The notes under the pieces: generated by a model
Database searches by the model: none
What the model saw: only the letters and a program-made list of their open reading frames with translations
What the model was told of the DNA's origin: nothing
Program-made: the position numbers and the translations under genes
DNA from: Mycobacterium asiaticum
GTDB lineage: Bacteria; Actinomycetota; Actinomycetes; Mycobacteriales; Mycobacteriaceae
Length of the DNA: 40,221 nt
NCBI RefSeq assembly: GCF_001673365.1
Contig: NZ_LZLS01000212.1
Location: 1 to 40,221, forward strand
Reading direction: 5' to 3'
Shown: positions 17,005 through 24,942 of the stretch, piece by piece
Layout of the letters: each line of letters starts with the position of its first letter
How positions within the stretch are numbered: position 1 is the first letter of the stretch

Positions 17005-18389
17005 GTCACACACCCGCAGAACCACAGCTTGGTGGCCAGGGCGTCGAGGGCGTTGCGGCCGTTGGGGCCGGCGTCGTTGGAGATGAACGCGAAGGTCAGT
17101 ACCCGCCCGTCGGCGTCGGTGAGCACTCCGACCAGCGAGTTCACCGCGGTCAGCGAACCGGTCTTGGCTCGCAGCCAGCCGGCCGGCCCCTGGGCGGTGG
17201 ACCGGTCGAGGAACCGTTCACCGAGGGTTCCGCTGCCGCCCGCGATCGGCAGCAGATCCAGCAGCGCCCGCAACGACGGCTGATCCGGCCCGGCCGCGGC
17301 CTGCATCACCCCGTCGAGCGTCCGAGCCGTCAGGCGGTCGTTGACCGACAAGCCGCTGGAATCGGCCAGGGCGGCACCGGCGGTGTCGACGTGCGCGGTG
17401 TTCAACCGGCTTGTCACCGCGTCAACGGCGCCGGTGAAGCTCTGCGGCCGGTTGATGGCCGCCGCGACCTCGCGTCCGATGCACTCGGCCATCACGTTGT
17501 CCGAGGCGTTCATCATCTGAGACAGCCGTTGGATCAGCGGCGCCGACTGCACGACAGCCAATTGCCGCGCCCCCGATGGTGCCGACGCGACGGTGACCGC
17601 CGCCGGGTCCAGTCCGAGAGCCAGGGCCAGTTGACGTCCGGCGTCCAGCGCCGGGGTTTTGGAGCGCCGGGAGTTGACGGTGGTCGGCTGGATACGCCCG
17701 GCGTCGATCATCGCGGCCTCGATCGGCGCGACGTCGCCGTTATCGACGTCGGCGGGGTCCCAGCCCGGCGCCAACGTAGGGCCACTGAACGCGGAGATAT
17801 CCACCTGCACGGCCGTGGGCGTCATACCGCTGCGATGCACCTGCTCGACCAGGTCATTGATCCTTGCCGCACCCCGATACCAGGTCTCGACGCCGGGCGG
17901 CGCCGCCGACAGGGTCGGATCGCCAGCACCCACCAAGATCACCGGTCCCTGGGTGGCTTGGCCGGCGGCCACCACCCGGGTGCTGATCCTGGCTTGACGG
18001 TCCAGAGTCAGCAGCGCGGCCGCTGCCGTCAGAATCTTGTTGGTCGACGCCGGCACCATCGGCACGTCATCGAGCTGACGCCACAGTTCCTTGCCGGTGG
18101 CCGCATCGGTGATCCTGCCACCCAACCTGCCCAGATTGGGATCGGCCGCGACGCCCGCCAGGGCCACCGACACACCCCCGGGGCTGGGGGTGGCGGCGCT
18201 TTCTGCCGCCGGACTGACCGCCGCCTTGACCGTGGGCGGCCGGGGCGGGGGGACGGTTGACCGCGCGCCGCTGGTGCCATGCCCACCCGTGGTGAACAGC
18301 ACCGCGGCCGCCACTACAGCCGCCACCACCGCAAGCACCGCCAACCCGACCAGCACGTGGGTCGACTTGCGCCAGCGTTTGGGGCCCAT
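17001..18389 (-). CDS. dacB: D-alanyl-D-alanine carboxypeptidase/endopeptidase (PBP4-like, peptidase S13)
   Basis: 462-residue low-molecular-weight penicillin-binding protein that trims peptidoglycan stem peptides. A signal anchor lies at about 12-34, followed by a Pro/Ala/Ser linker (40-72) and the S13 catalytic domain. The active-site motifs are STNK (115-118, nucleophile Ser115), SDN (in MNASDNVMAE) and KTG (LRAKTGSL). It corresponds to H37Rv Rv3627c. AGGAATTC precedes the ATG as a ribosome-binding site. It is divergent from ppa (100 bp apart) and heads the four-gene operon through hpt. The dacB symbol is used for the family; naming varies between species. Confidence 0.9.
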   Translation of the reverse strand: MGPKRWRKSTHVLVGLAVLAVVAAVVAAAVLFTTGGHGTSGARSTVPPPRPPTVKAAVSPAAESAATPSPGGVSVALAGVAADPNLGRLGGRITDAATGKELWRQLDDVPMVPASTNKILTAAAALLTLDRQARISTRVVAAGQATQGPVILVGAGDPTLSAAPPGVETWYRGAARINDLVEQVHRSGMTPTAVQVDISAFSGPTLAPGWDPADVDNGDVAPIEAAMIDAGRIQPTTVNSRRSKTPALDAGRQLALALGLDPAAVTVASAPSGARQLAVVQSAPLIQRLSQMMNASDNVMAECIGREVAAAINRPQSFTGAVDAVTSRLNTAHVDTAGAALADSSGLSVNDRLTARTLDGVMQAAAGPDQPSLRALLDLLPIAGGSGTLGERFLDRSTAQGPAGWLRAKTGSLTAVNSLVGVLTDADGRVLTFAFISNDAGPNGRNALDALATKLWFCGCVT

Positions 18390-18477
18390 GAATTCCTGCG
18401 CGATCGTCTCGGTCTCTTGTTTTCGTGTCCCATTCTGCCGAACCGGCCGCGAAGCAGTGCCGCGGCACCCGCTCGAC

Positions 18478-18489
18478 TACTGTGTAGCC
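18478..18489 (+). promoter_or_regulatory. Leaderless promoter of ppa: TACTGT-N6-GTG
   Basis: TACTGT (18478-18483) and six bases precede the GTG at 18490. This puts the transcript start on the start codon, as in known mycobacterial leaderless genes. No ribosome-binding site is visible, which agrees. Confidence 0.65.
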
Positions 18490-18978
18490 GTGCAATTCGA
18501 CGTCACCATCGAAATCCCCAAGGGCCAGCGCAACAAGTACGAGGTCGATCACGAGACCGGCCGCGTGCGTCTGGACCGTTACCTCTATACCCCGATGGCC
18601 TACCCGACCGACTACGGGTTCATCGAGGACACCTTGGGTGAGGACGGCGACCCGCTGGACGCGCTGGTGCTGCTGCCGCAGCCGCTGTTCCCGGGAGTGC
18701 TGGTCGAGGTGCGGCCGGTCGGGATGTTCCGGATGGTCGACGAGGCCGGCGGTGACGACAAGGTGCTATGCGTTCCCGCCGGCGACAACCGGTGGGACCA
18801 CATCCAGGACATCGACGACGTCCCGCAGCACGAGCTGGAAGCGATCAAGCACTTCTTCGTGCACTACAAAGACCTGGAGCCGGGCAAGTTCGTCAAGGCC
18901 GCCGACTGGGTCGGCCGGGCCGAGGCCGAGGCCGAGGTGGAGCGCTCGGTGCAGCGCTTCCGGACCGAAGGACACTGA
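18490..18978 (+). CDS. ppa: Inorganic pyrophosphatase (family I)
   Basis: Hydrolyses pyrophosphate and so drives biosynthetic reactions. 162 residues, the mycobacterial length, with MQFDVTIEIPKGQRNKYEVDH, the signature DGDPLDALVL (52-61) with its metal-binding Asp residues, and KHFFVHYKDLEPGKF. His21 is present. Position 86, reported as an active-site His in the M. tuberculosis enzyme, is Ala here (MVDEAGGDDK). The start is GTG 18490, fixed by family length and the leaderless promoter; the longer open frame runs antisense into dacB and is not used. Confidence 0.95.
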   Translation: MQFDVTIEIPKGQRNKYEVDHETGRVRLDRYLYTPMAYPTDYGFIEDTLGEDGDPLDALVLLPQPLFPGVLVEVRPVGMFRMVDEAGGDDKVLCVPAGDNRWDHIQDIDDVPQHELEAIKHFFVHYKDLEPGKFVKAADWVGRAEAEAEVERSVQRFRTEGH

Positions 18979-18985
18979 CCCGCAC

Positions 18986-19015
18986 ACACGCGCTGGCCAG
19001 CGTGTTTCATCTTTT
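18986..19015 (+). terminator. Hairpin and T-rich run after ppa
   Basis: A dyad ACAC-GC-GCTGG/CCAGC-GTGT (18986-19005, 2-nt bulge), followed by a T-rich run through TTTCATCTTTTT, a few bases past the ppa stop. Fits an intrinsic terminator. Confidence 0.55.
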
Positions 19016-19189
19016 TCCAATGGCTCTTCAACGAGTCGTTGCAACCCTGTGATTGCAGACGGATCGGCTGTCGTTCCGTCCTCCTCGACAGGGGGTGATC
19101 ATTTCGGCCTATCCGCCGCATGCGTCTCTCACAACTGAATCCACTGCTTAGTCCAGAGACACTCACTGCTTTTCAGAAAGGAGCATCCG

Positions 19190-19486
19190 ATGACAACTCG
19201 GTTCATGACCGATCCGCACGCGATGCGGGCCATGGCGGGGCGCTTTGAGGCCCACGCCCAGACCGTTGAGGACGAGGCCCGCCGGATGTGGGCGTCCTCG
19301 CAGAACATTTCCGGTGCAGGCTGGAGCGGTCTGGCCTCGGCCACCTCGTTGGACACGATGGGCCAGATGAATACCGCATTCCGCAACATCGTCAACATGC
19401 TGCACGGGGTGCGCGACGGGCTGGTTCGCGACGCGAACAACTACGAGCAGCAAGAGCAGGCCTCCCAGCAAGTGTTGAGCAGCTAG
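19190..19486 (+). CDS. WxG100 ESX-secreted protein, EsxW/EsxK (ESX-5) type
   Basis: 98-residue helical hairpin protein with the WSG turn at 45-47 (GAGWSGLA) and the type VII signal YEQQE (85-89). It ends ASQQVLSS, which places it in the QILSS subfamily (EsxJ/K/M/P/W) of M. tuberculosis. AAAGGAG lies 6 bp before the ATG. It forms a bicistron with the EsxV/N-like gene 14 bp downstream and should be secreted with it as a heterodimer, probably by ESX-5. In H37Rv the equivalent esxW/esxV pair sits beside PPE65/PE32, not beside ppa. Confidence 0.92.
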   Translation: MTTRFMTDPHAMRAMAGRFEAHAQTVEDEARRMWASSQNISGAGWSGLASATSLDTMGQMNTAFRNIVNMLHGVRDGLVRDANNYEQQEQASQQVLSS

Positions 19487-19500
19487 AAAGGGCTCCCACG

Positions 19501-19785
19501 ATGACGATCAATTACCAGTTCGGCGACGTCGACGCTCACGGTGCGCTGATCCGCGGCCAGGCCGCCAACTTGGAGGCCGAGCACCAGGCCATCGTTCGCG
19601 ATGTGCTGGCTGCCGGTGACTTCTGGGGCGGCGCCGGTTCGGTGGCTTGCCAGGAGTTCATCGCCCAGTTGGGCCGCAACTTCCAGGTGATCTACGAGCA
19701 GGCCAACGCACACGGCCAGAAGGTCCAGGCTGCCGGTAACAACATGGCACAGACGGACTCGGCGGTGGGTTCTAGCTGGGCCTAG
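19501..19785 (+). CDS. WxG100 ESX-secreted protein, EsxV/EsxN (Mtb9.9, ESX-5) type
   Basis: 94 residues: MTINYQFGDVDAHGALIRGQA, the WGG turn at 42-44 (DFWGGAGS) and the nearly invariant Mtb9.9 tail IYEQANAHGQKVQAAGNNMAQTDSAVGSSWA. Second gene of the esx pair; the ATG at 19501 follows GGGCTCCC, a weak ribosome-binding site, so coupling to the first gene is likely. The next gene (19815) starts 29 bp downstream on the same strand. Confidence 0.93.
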   Translation: MTINYQFGDVDAHGALIRGQAANLEAEHQAIVRDVLAAGDFWGGAGSVACQEFIAQLGRNFQVIYEQANAHGQKVQAAGNNMAQTDSAVGSSWA

Positions 19786-19801
19786 TCGCGCGCTAGTCCG
19801 C

Positions 19802-19814
19802 TAGTGTCGCCACG
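19802..19814 (+). promoter_or_regulatory. Candidate leaderless promoter of the MOP-like gene: TAGTGT-N7-GTG
   Basis: TAGTGT (19802-19807) and seven bases precede the GTG at 19815. The gene therefore may not depend on the esx transcript upstream. Confidence 0.45.
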
Positions 19815-21110
19815 GTGACGGACGGCGCTGGCACCCCGGCAGCTACGGGAACCTCAGCGGGGCCGATCGCGCGCGGCAGCGTCGCGCGCGTCGGCACCGC
19901 AACCGCGGTGACCGCGCTGTGCGGCTATGCGGTGATCTATCTGGCCGCCCGTGACCTGGCGCCGAGCGGATTTTCTATCTTCGGCGTGTTCTGGGGAGCG
20001 TTCGGCCTGGTCAGCGGTGCCACCAACGGTCTGTTGCAGGAGACCACCCGTGAGGTGCGCGCCATGCACCACCTGCACGAGTTGCCGGAGGGTTCCGGCA
20101 CGTCCCGAACCCGTCCACTCACCCATCCACTAAGGATCGCCGCCATGGTCGGGGTGGCCGCGGCCGTCCTGATCGCAGGCAGCGCACCGCTGTGGAGCGG
20201 ACGGGTTTTCGTTGAGGCGCGCTGGTTGTCGGTCGCCTTGCTCAGCATCGGTTTGGCCGGGTTCTGCCTGCACGCGACCCTGCTGGGCATGTTGGCCGGC
20301 ACCAACCGATGGGGTCAGTACGGCGCCTTGATGGTGACCGACGCGGTAATCAGGGTGACCGTCGCCGCCGCCACATTCGTGATCGGCTGGGACCTGGTGG
20401 GCTTCCTGTGGGCAACCGTCGCGGGCTCGGTGGCGTGGCTGATCATCCTGATCAGCTCGCCGATCGCGCGCACCACCGCGAAGCTGCCAACCCCCGGCAG
20501 CACCGCGACCTTTCTACGCGGCGCGGCTCACTCCATTACCGCGGCGGGTGCCAGCGCGATTCTGGTGATGGGCTTCCCGGTCCTGCTGAAGCTGACCTCC
20601 GCCGAACTCGGCGCTGAAGGAGGCGTCGTCATCCTGGCGGTCACATTGACCCGTGCGCCGCTGCTGGTGCCGCTGACCGCCATGCAGGGCAACCTGATCG
20701 CCCATTTCGTCGACGAACGCAGCCACCGGTTGCGGGCGCTGGTCTCCCCCGCGCTGCTAGTCGCCGGAATCGGCGGTTTGGGCGTGCTGCTGGCCGGCGT
20801 CGTGGGTCCGTGGTTGTTGCGTGTCGGGTTCGGCGCGGGGTACCAGCCCTCCAGCGCGTTGCTGGCCTGGCTGACGGCCGCCGCCGTGGCGATGGCCCTG
20901 CTGACGTTGACCGGCGCGGCCACCGTGGCGGCCGCGTTGCACCGGGCGTATTCACTGGGCTGGGTCGGTGCCACGGTGGCGTCGGGGCTGTTGCTGGCCT
21001 TGCCGCTACCGCTGGAGACGCGCACCGTGATCGCTCTGCTGTGCGGTCCCCTGGTGGGAATCGCCGTTCATCTGCTCGCGCTCGGGCGTGGCGGACGCGC
21101 CGGCAACTGA
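19815..21110 (+). CDS. Polytopic membrane protein, MOP/polysaccharide-flippase-like (Rv3630 type)
   Basis: 431 residues, about 12 hydrophobic helices. The arrangement resembles lipid-linked oligosaccharide flippases of the MOP superfamily, although no diagnostic motif can be asserted by eye. It corresponds to H37Rv Rv3630 by size and place. It is followed 36 bp later by the polyprenyl-phosphate glycosyltransferase gene ppgS and its small membrane partner. A role in moving polyprenyl-phosphate-linked sugar across the membrane is therefore a reasonable but unproved guess. Start GTG 19815 (VTDGAGTPAATG). Confidence 0.8.
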   Translation: MTDGAGTPAATGTSAGPIARGSVARVGTATAVTALCGYAVIYLAARDLAPSGFSIFGVFWGAFGLVSGATNGLLQETTREVRAMHHLHELPEGSGTSRTRPLTHPLRIAAMVGVAAAVLIAGSAPLWSGRVFVEARWLSVALLSIGLAGFCLHATLLGMLAGTNRWGQYGALMVTDAVIRVTVAAATFVIGWDLVGFLWATVAGSVAWLIILISSPIARTTAKLPTPGSTATFLRGAAHSITAAGASAILVMGFPVLLKLTSAELGAEGGVVILAVTLTRAPLLVPLTAMQGNLIAHFVDERSHRLRALVSPALLVAGIGGLGVLLAGVVGPWLLRVGFGAGYQPSSALLAWLTAAAVAMALLTLTGAATVAAALHRAYSLGWVGATVASGLLLALPLPLETRTVIALLCGPLVGIAVHLLALGRGGRAGN

Positions 21111-21146
21111 TCACGACCGGTCTCTACGTGTACTTTGTGGCTTGAA

Positions 21147-21842
21147 ATGGGTTCTGAAGCACATCACGTCTGGATCGTCGTCCCCAACTTCAACGAAGGC
21201 CCAGTCATCGGCGAGGTAATCGCCGAGCTGCGATCGGTCTTCGACAATGTCGTCTGCGTTGACGACGGCAGCTCTGACGGCAGCGGCGAGATCGCGCGAA
21301 AGGCCGGAGCGCACCTGGTTCGTCATCCGATCAACCTGGGCCAGGGTGCGGCGATCCAGACCGGCGTCGAATACGCGCGGCGGCAACCCGGCGCCGAGGT
21401 GTTCGCCACCTTCGACGCCGACGGGCAGCACCGGGTCAAAGATGTGGCCGCGATGGTCGAACGGTTGGCCGTCGGCGACGTGGACGTGGTGATTGGCACC
21501 CGGTTCGGTCAGGAGTCCGCCAGCCGGCCGCCGCTGCTGAAACGGATCGTCCTGCAGACCGCAGCCCGACTCAGCCGCCGTGGTCGTCGACTCGGCCTGA
21601 CCGACACCAACAACGGCCTGCGGGTGTTCAACAAGACCGTCGCCGACGGCATGAACATCACCATGAGTGGCATGAGCCACGCCACCGAGATCGTCATGAT
21701 GATCGCCGAAAACCATTGGCGGGTGGCCGAAGTGCCGGTCGAGGTGCTCTACACCGAGTACTCGAAGTCGAAAGGTCAGCCGTTGCTGAACGGCGTCAAC
21801 ATTATTTTCGACGGGTTCCTGCGAGGGAGGATACGGCGTTGA
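21147..21842 (+). CDS. ppgS: Polyprenyl-phosphate glycosyltransferase (GT2), PpgS-like
   Basis: GT-A fold, family 2 enzyme of 231 residues with VVPNFNEGPVIGEVI, VDDGSSDGS (38-46), the NLGQGAAIQTG loop and the metal-binding DAD (90-92, TFDADGQH). It matches H37Rv Rv3631 (PpgS), which makes polyprenyl-phospho-N-acetylgalactosamine, the donor for the galactosamine substituent of arabinogalactan. ATG 21147 is preferred over an in-frame TTG at 21135. A TACTTT element (21131-21136) would give a leader of only a few bases. Acts at the inner face of the membrane. Confidence 0.88.
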   Translation: MGSEAHHVWIVVPNFNEGPVIGEVIAELRSVFDNVVCVDDGSSDGSGEIARKAGAHLVRHPINLGQGAAIQTGVEYARRQPGAEVFATFDADGQHRVKDVAAMVERLAVGDVDVVIGTRFGQESASRPPLLKRIVLQTAARLSRRGRRLGLTDTNNGLRVFNKTVADGMNITMSGMSHATEIVMMIAENHWRVAEVPVEVLYTEYSKSKGQPLLNGVNIIFDGFLRGRIRR

Positions 21843-21855
21843 CAGGGACGACGAG

Positions 21856-22191
21856 ATGAACTGGATCAAGGTGCTGCTGATCGGTTCGATCATCGCGCTG
21901 CTGATCTTCCTGCTGCGGTCGCGTCGCAGTGCACGGGCGCGGGCCTGGGTGAAGGTCGGCTACGTCATCTTCGTGCTGCTGGGCATCTACGCGGTGCTGC
22001 GGCCCGACGACACCACGATCGTCGCGCACTGGTTCGGGGTGAATCGCGGCACCGACCTGATGCTATACGCGCTGATCATGGCGTTCAGTTTCACCACGCT
22101 GAGCACGTACATGCGGTTCAAGGACCTCGAGTTGCGTTACGCACGGCTGGCGCGGGCCGTCGCGCTCGAGGGCGCCCAAGCGCCGGATTAG
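21856..22191 (+). CDS. Small DUF2304 membrane protein, PpgS partner (Rv3632 type)
   Basis: 111 residues with three hydrophobic helices (about 4-20, 33-48 and 66-82) and a charged C-terminal helix (MRFKDLELRYARLARAV). This matches DUF2304 and H37Rv Rv3632, which has been reported to stimulate PpgS in M. tuberculosis. It starts 13 bp after ppgS, in the same operon. Its stop is 9 bp from the stop of the convergent galE. Confidence 0.86.
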   Translation: MNWIKVLLIGSIIALLIFLLRSRRSARARAWVKVGYVIFVLLGIYAVLRPDDTTIVAHWFGVNRGTDLMLYALIMAFSFTTLSTYMRFKDLELRYARLARAVALEGAQAPD

Positions 22192-22200
22192 TTGGGCGAG

Positions 22201-23148
22201 CTAGGCGTGCCGGTGCCGGAAGAACTCCACCGTCCGGCGCACGCCTTCGTCCAAGCCGACCTGTGGCCGCCAACCCAAAACCTCAGCCGCCAAACCGATG
22301 TCGAGGCAGGAGCGTTTCAGGTCGCCCAGCCGTGGTGGGAAAAACTCTGGATCGTCCGGACCGCCGACAGCAGCGGCCACCGACGAATGGAGTTGGCGGT
22401 CTGAGGTTTCGACGCCGGTGCCGACGTTGAAGCGCTGCCCACCGCCCGCGTTCCCGGACGCTTTGACGAAGGCGTCCACGACGTCGTCGACGAACACATA
22501 GTCGCGGGTGTTGGAGCCGTCGCCAAACACCTTGGTGGGCTTACCTTCCAGCAGCGCCTGGGCGAAGATCGCGACCACACCGGCCTCGCCGTGCGGATCC
22601 TGGCGTGGGCCGTAGACGTTGGCCGGCGCAATGTGCGAACAGTCCAGGCCGTACAGATGCCGGAAGGTGTTCAGGTAGATCTCGCCGGCCACCTTGCCCG
22701 CGGCGTAGGGCGAAGCGGGGTCGGCCGGCACCGTCTCCGGAGTGGGGTACTGGGGCGGGACGCCGTAGATGGACCCGCCGGAGGAGGTGTGCACGATCTT
22801 GCGCACCTGGGCCCGCCGGGCGGCTTCGGCCAGCCGGACGGTGCCCACCACGTTCACCGAGGCATCGAATTGCGGATCGGCCACCGAGTTCCGGACATCG
22901 ATCTGGGCCGCCAGGTGGAACACCACCTCGGGCTTGTGCTCCTCGAGAATGGCGTCCAGGTCCGCGTTCACGATGTCGGCCTCGACGAAGGTGAAGACCT
23001 GCGACGGGTGCTCGGCCAGGTGCTCGAGGTTGGTCGCGCGCCCAGTCGCGAAGTTGTCCAGGCCAACGACGGTGTGACCGTCGGCCAGCAGACGGTCGAC
23101 TAGCGTCGACCCGATGAAACCGGCTGCCCCGGTGACCAGTGCGTGCAC
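22201..23148 (-). CDS. galE: UDP-sugar 4-epimerase (GalE type)
   Basis: Extended short-chain dehydrogenase of 315 residues: the NAD motif GAAGFIG at 7-13, DNFATGR, FHLAAQIDVRNSV, Ser122-Ser123 and the catalytic Tyr148-x3-Lys152 (SPYAAGK). It interconverts UDP-glucose/galactose and, as reported for the H37Rv homologue Rv3634c, probably UDP-GlcNAc/GalNAc. That would supply the sugar used by PpgS encoded next to it. GTG 23148 is chosen because the NAD motif normally starts within a few residues and because a leaderless promoter sits exactly 6 bp upstream; the longer frame to 23193 has no conserved sequence. Confidence 0.92.
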   Translation of the reverse strand: MHALVTGAAGFIGSTLVDRLLADGHTVVGLDNFATGRATNLEHLAEHPSQVFTFVEADIVNADLDAILEEHKPEVVFHLAAQIDVRNSVADPQFDASVNVVGTVRLAEAARRAQVRKIVHTSSGGSIYGVPPQYPTPETVPADPASPYAAGKVAGEIYLNTFRHLYGLDCSHIAPANVYGPRQDPHGEAGVVAIFAQALLEGKPTKVFGDGSNTRDYVFVDDVVDAFVKASGNAGGGQRFNVGTGVETSDRQLHSSVAAAVGGPDDPEFFPPRLGDLKRSCLDIGLAAEVLGWRPQVGLDEGVRRTVEFFRHRHA

Positions 23149-23160
23149 CGGCCCACCATA
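23149..23160 (-). promoter_or_regulatory. Leaderless promoter of galE: TATGGT-N6-GTG
   Basis: On the minus strand TATGGT (23155-23160) is followed by GGGCCG and then the GTG at 23148. Spacing and motif fit a leaderless transcript. Confidence 0.6.
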
Positions 23161-23164
23161 CCGA

Positions 23165-24940
23165 GTGGCGCTGGCGGCGGCCGTAATGATCACCGTGCAG
23201 CTGGGTATCCGCGCAGCGCTGGCTTTCGGTGGCTATTTCTATTGGGACGATCTGATTCTCGTCGGCAAGGCCGGGACGCAGGGCCTGGTGTCTGCGTCGT
23301 ACCTGTTCGACGATCACGACGGTCACCTGATGCCGGGCGCCTTCCTAGTGGCCGGGTCGATCATTCGGGCGGCGCCGCTGGACTGGACCGGGCCGGCGAT
23401 CAGCCTGGTGGCCTTGCAACTACTCGCATCGCTTTCGTTGTTGCGGACGCTGCACGTGATCCTCGGTTGGCGACCGGTGCTGCTGCTTCCGTTGAGTTTC
23501 GCGTTGTTCACGCCGTTGGGAGTGCCGGGCTTCGCCTGGTGGGCGGCGGCCCTGAACTCGCTGCCGATGCTGGCGGCGCTGGCCTGGGTGTGCGGTGACG
23601 CGGTGCTGTTGGTCCGCACCGGCAACCAGCGCTACGCGGCGACGGGGTTGTTGGCCTATTTCGGCGGTCTGCTGTTCTTCGAGAAGGCGGCGGTGATCCC
23701 GTTCGTCGCCTTCGCAGTGGTGGCCCTGCTGTGTCACGTCCACGGTGACCGGGATGCGTTACGCAAGGTGTGGCGAGCGGGCTTCCGGCTGTGGGTGCCG
23801 GCGCTTACGTTGACGGCCGGTTGGGTGGCGCTGTACCTGGCCGTGGTGAACCAGCGGAGGTGGAGTTCAGATCTGGCGATGACCTGGGCGCTGCTGCGCC
23901 GCTCGATCACGCACGGCATTGTGCCGGGCCTGGCCGGCGGGCCGTGGGACTGGGCCCGCTGGGCGCCCGCGTCCCCGTGGGCGGTTCCCGGTCCGCTGGT
24001 GATGACGCTGGGTTGGCTGGTTTTGTTTGCGGCGCTTGCCTTTTCCTTCTTGCGCAAGCAACGCATCGGGTGGGTGTGGGTGACGGCGGCGGGCTACGCC
24101 GTCGCCTGTCAGGTACCGATCTATCTGATGCGGTCATCGCGATTCACCGCACTCGAACTGGCCCAGACGTTGCGGTATTTCCCCGATCTGGTCTTCGTGT
24201 TGGCTCTGCTGGCAGCGATTGCGTTCACCGCGCCGAACCGGCAATCGTCGGGCTGGCTGGACGTTTCCCGTCTGCGCACCGCGCTGACAAGCGCGGCGGT
24301 ACTGCTGTTCTTGGCCAGCAGTTTGTTTTCGACGTCGACGTTCCTGACGTCGTGGCGCGACAACCCCGCGGAACCGTACCTGAAGAACGCACGAGCCGCG
24401 CTGGCCGCAGCCGACGCGCCGTTGCTGGATCAGGAGGTCGATCCGCTGGTGCTGCAACGTGTCGCCTGGCCGGAGAACCTGGCCAGCCACATGTTCGCCC
24501 TAGTCCGTGATCGTCCCGAATTCTCCTCCACCACAACACAATTGAGAATGCTCGACAGCAAGGGCCGGCTGGTCGAGGCCCGAGTGACCTGGGTGCGGAC
24601 CATCATCGCCGGTCCGGTGCCACAGTGCGGCTACTTCGCCCAGCCCGACCAACCGACGCGCCTGGTCTTGGACGGGCCGCTGCTGCCGGCCGACTGGACG
24701 GTCGAAATCAACTACCTGGCCAACACCGACGGCTCGATGCTGCTGGCCCTCTCCCAGGGCCCCGAAGTCAAGGTTCCGGTTCGTCCTGGCCTCAACCGTG
24801 TCTACGCGCGACTGCCCGGTGCCGGGGACGCGATCACGGTTCGTGCCGCCACCACCGCCCTGTCGCTATGCATCGCGTCCGGACCGGTGGGATTTCTGGC
24901 TCCGACTGAAACATCCCGGCCCGCGATACCGATAGGTTGA
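23165..24940 (+). CDS. Large polytopic membrane protein, GT-C glycosyltransferase-like (Rv3635 type)
   Basis: 591 residues from GTG 23165, which from memory is the length of H37Rv Rv3635. It has about 10-11 membrane helices in the first 420 residues, then a C-terminal soluble region (about 420-591) that looks extracytoplasmic. After the first helix comes FYWDDL (Asp28-Asp29), the acidic first-loop motif typical of GT-C enzymes that use polyprenyl-phosphate sugars. It is divergent from galE with only 16 bp between starts. Candidate membrane glycosyltransferase acting outside the membrane; the acceptor is unknown. The frame is open upstream to 23114, but that part overlaps galE. Confidence 0.8.
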   Translation: MALAAAVMITVQLGIRAALAFGGYFYWDDLILVGKAGTQGLVSASYLFDDHDGHLMPGAFLVAGSIIRAAPLDWTGPAISLVALQLLASLSLLRTLHVILGWRPVLLLPLSFALFTPLGVPGFAWWAAALNSLPMLAALAWVCGDAVLLVRTGNQRYAATGLLAYFGGLLFFEKAAVIPFVAFAVVALLCHVHGDRDALRKVWRAGFRLWVPALTLTAGWVALYLAVVNQRRWSSDLAMTWALLRRSITHGIVPGLAGGPWDWARWAPASPWAVPGPLVMTLGWLVLFAALAFSFLRKQRIGWVWVTAAGYAVACQVPIYLMRSSRFTALELAQTLRYFPDLVFVLALLAAIAFTAPNRQSSGWLDVSRLRTALTSAAVLLFLASSLFSTSTFLTSWRDNPAEPYLKNARAALAAADAPLLDQEVDPLVLQRVAWPENLASHMFALVRDRPEFSSTTTQLRMLDSKGRLVEARVTWVRTIIAGPVPQCGYFAQPDQPTRLVLDGPLLPADWTVEINYLANTDGSMLLALSQGPEVKVPVRPGLNRVYARLPGAGDAITVRAATTALSLCIASGPVGFLAPTETSRPAIPIG

Positions 24941-24942
24941 GT

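Noticed and set aside
21137..21145. Two-codon upstream frame (GTG GCT TGA) just before ppgS
   Set aside because: It lies where the predicted transcript would barely include it; too short and too uncertain to claim regulation.
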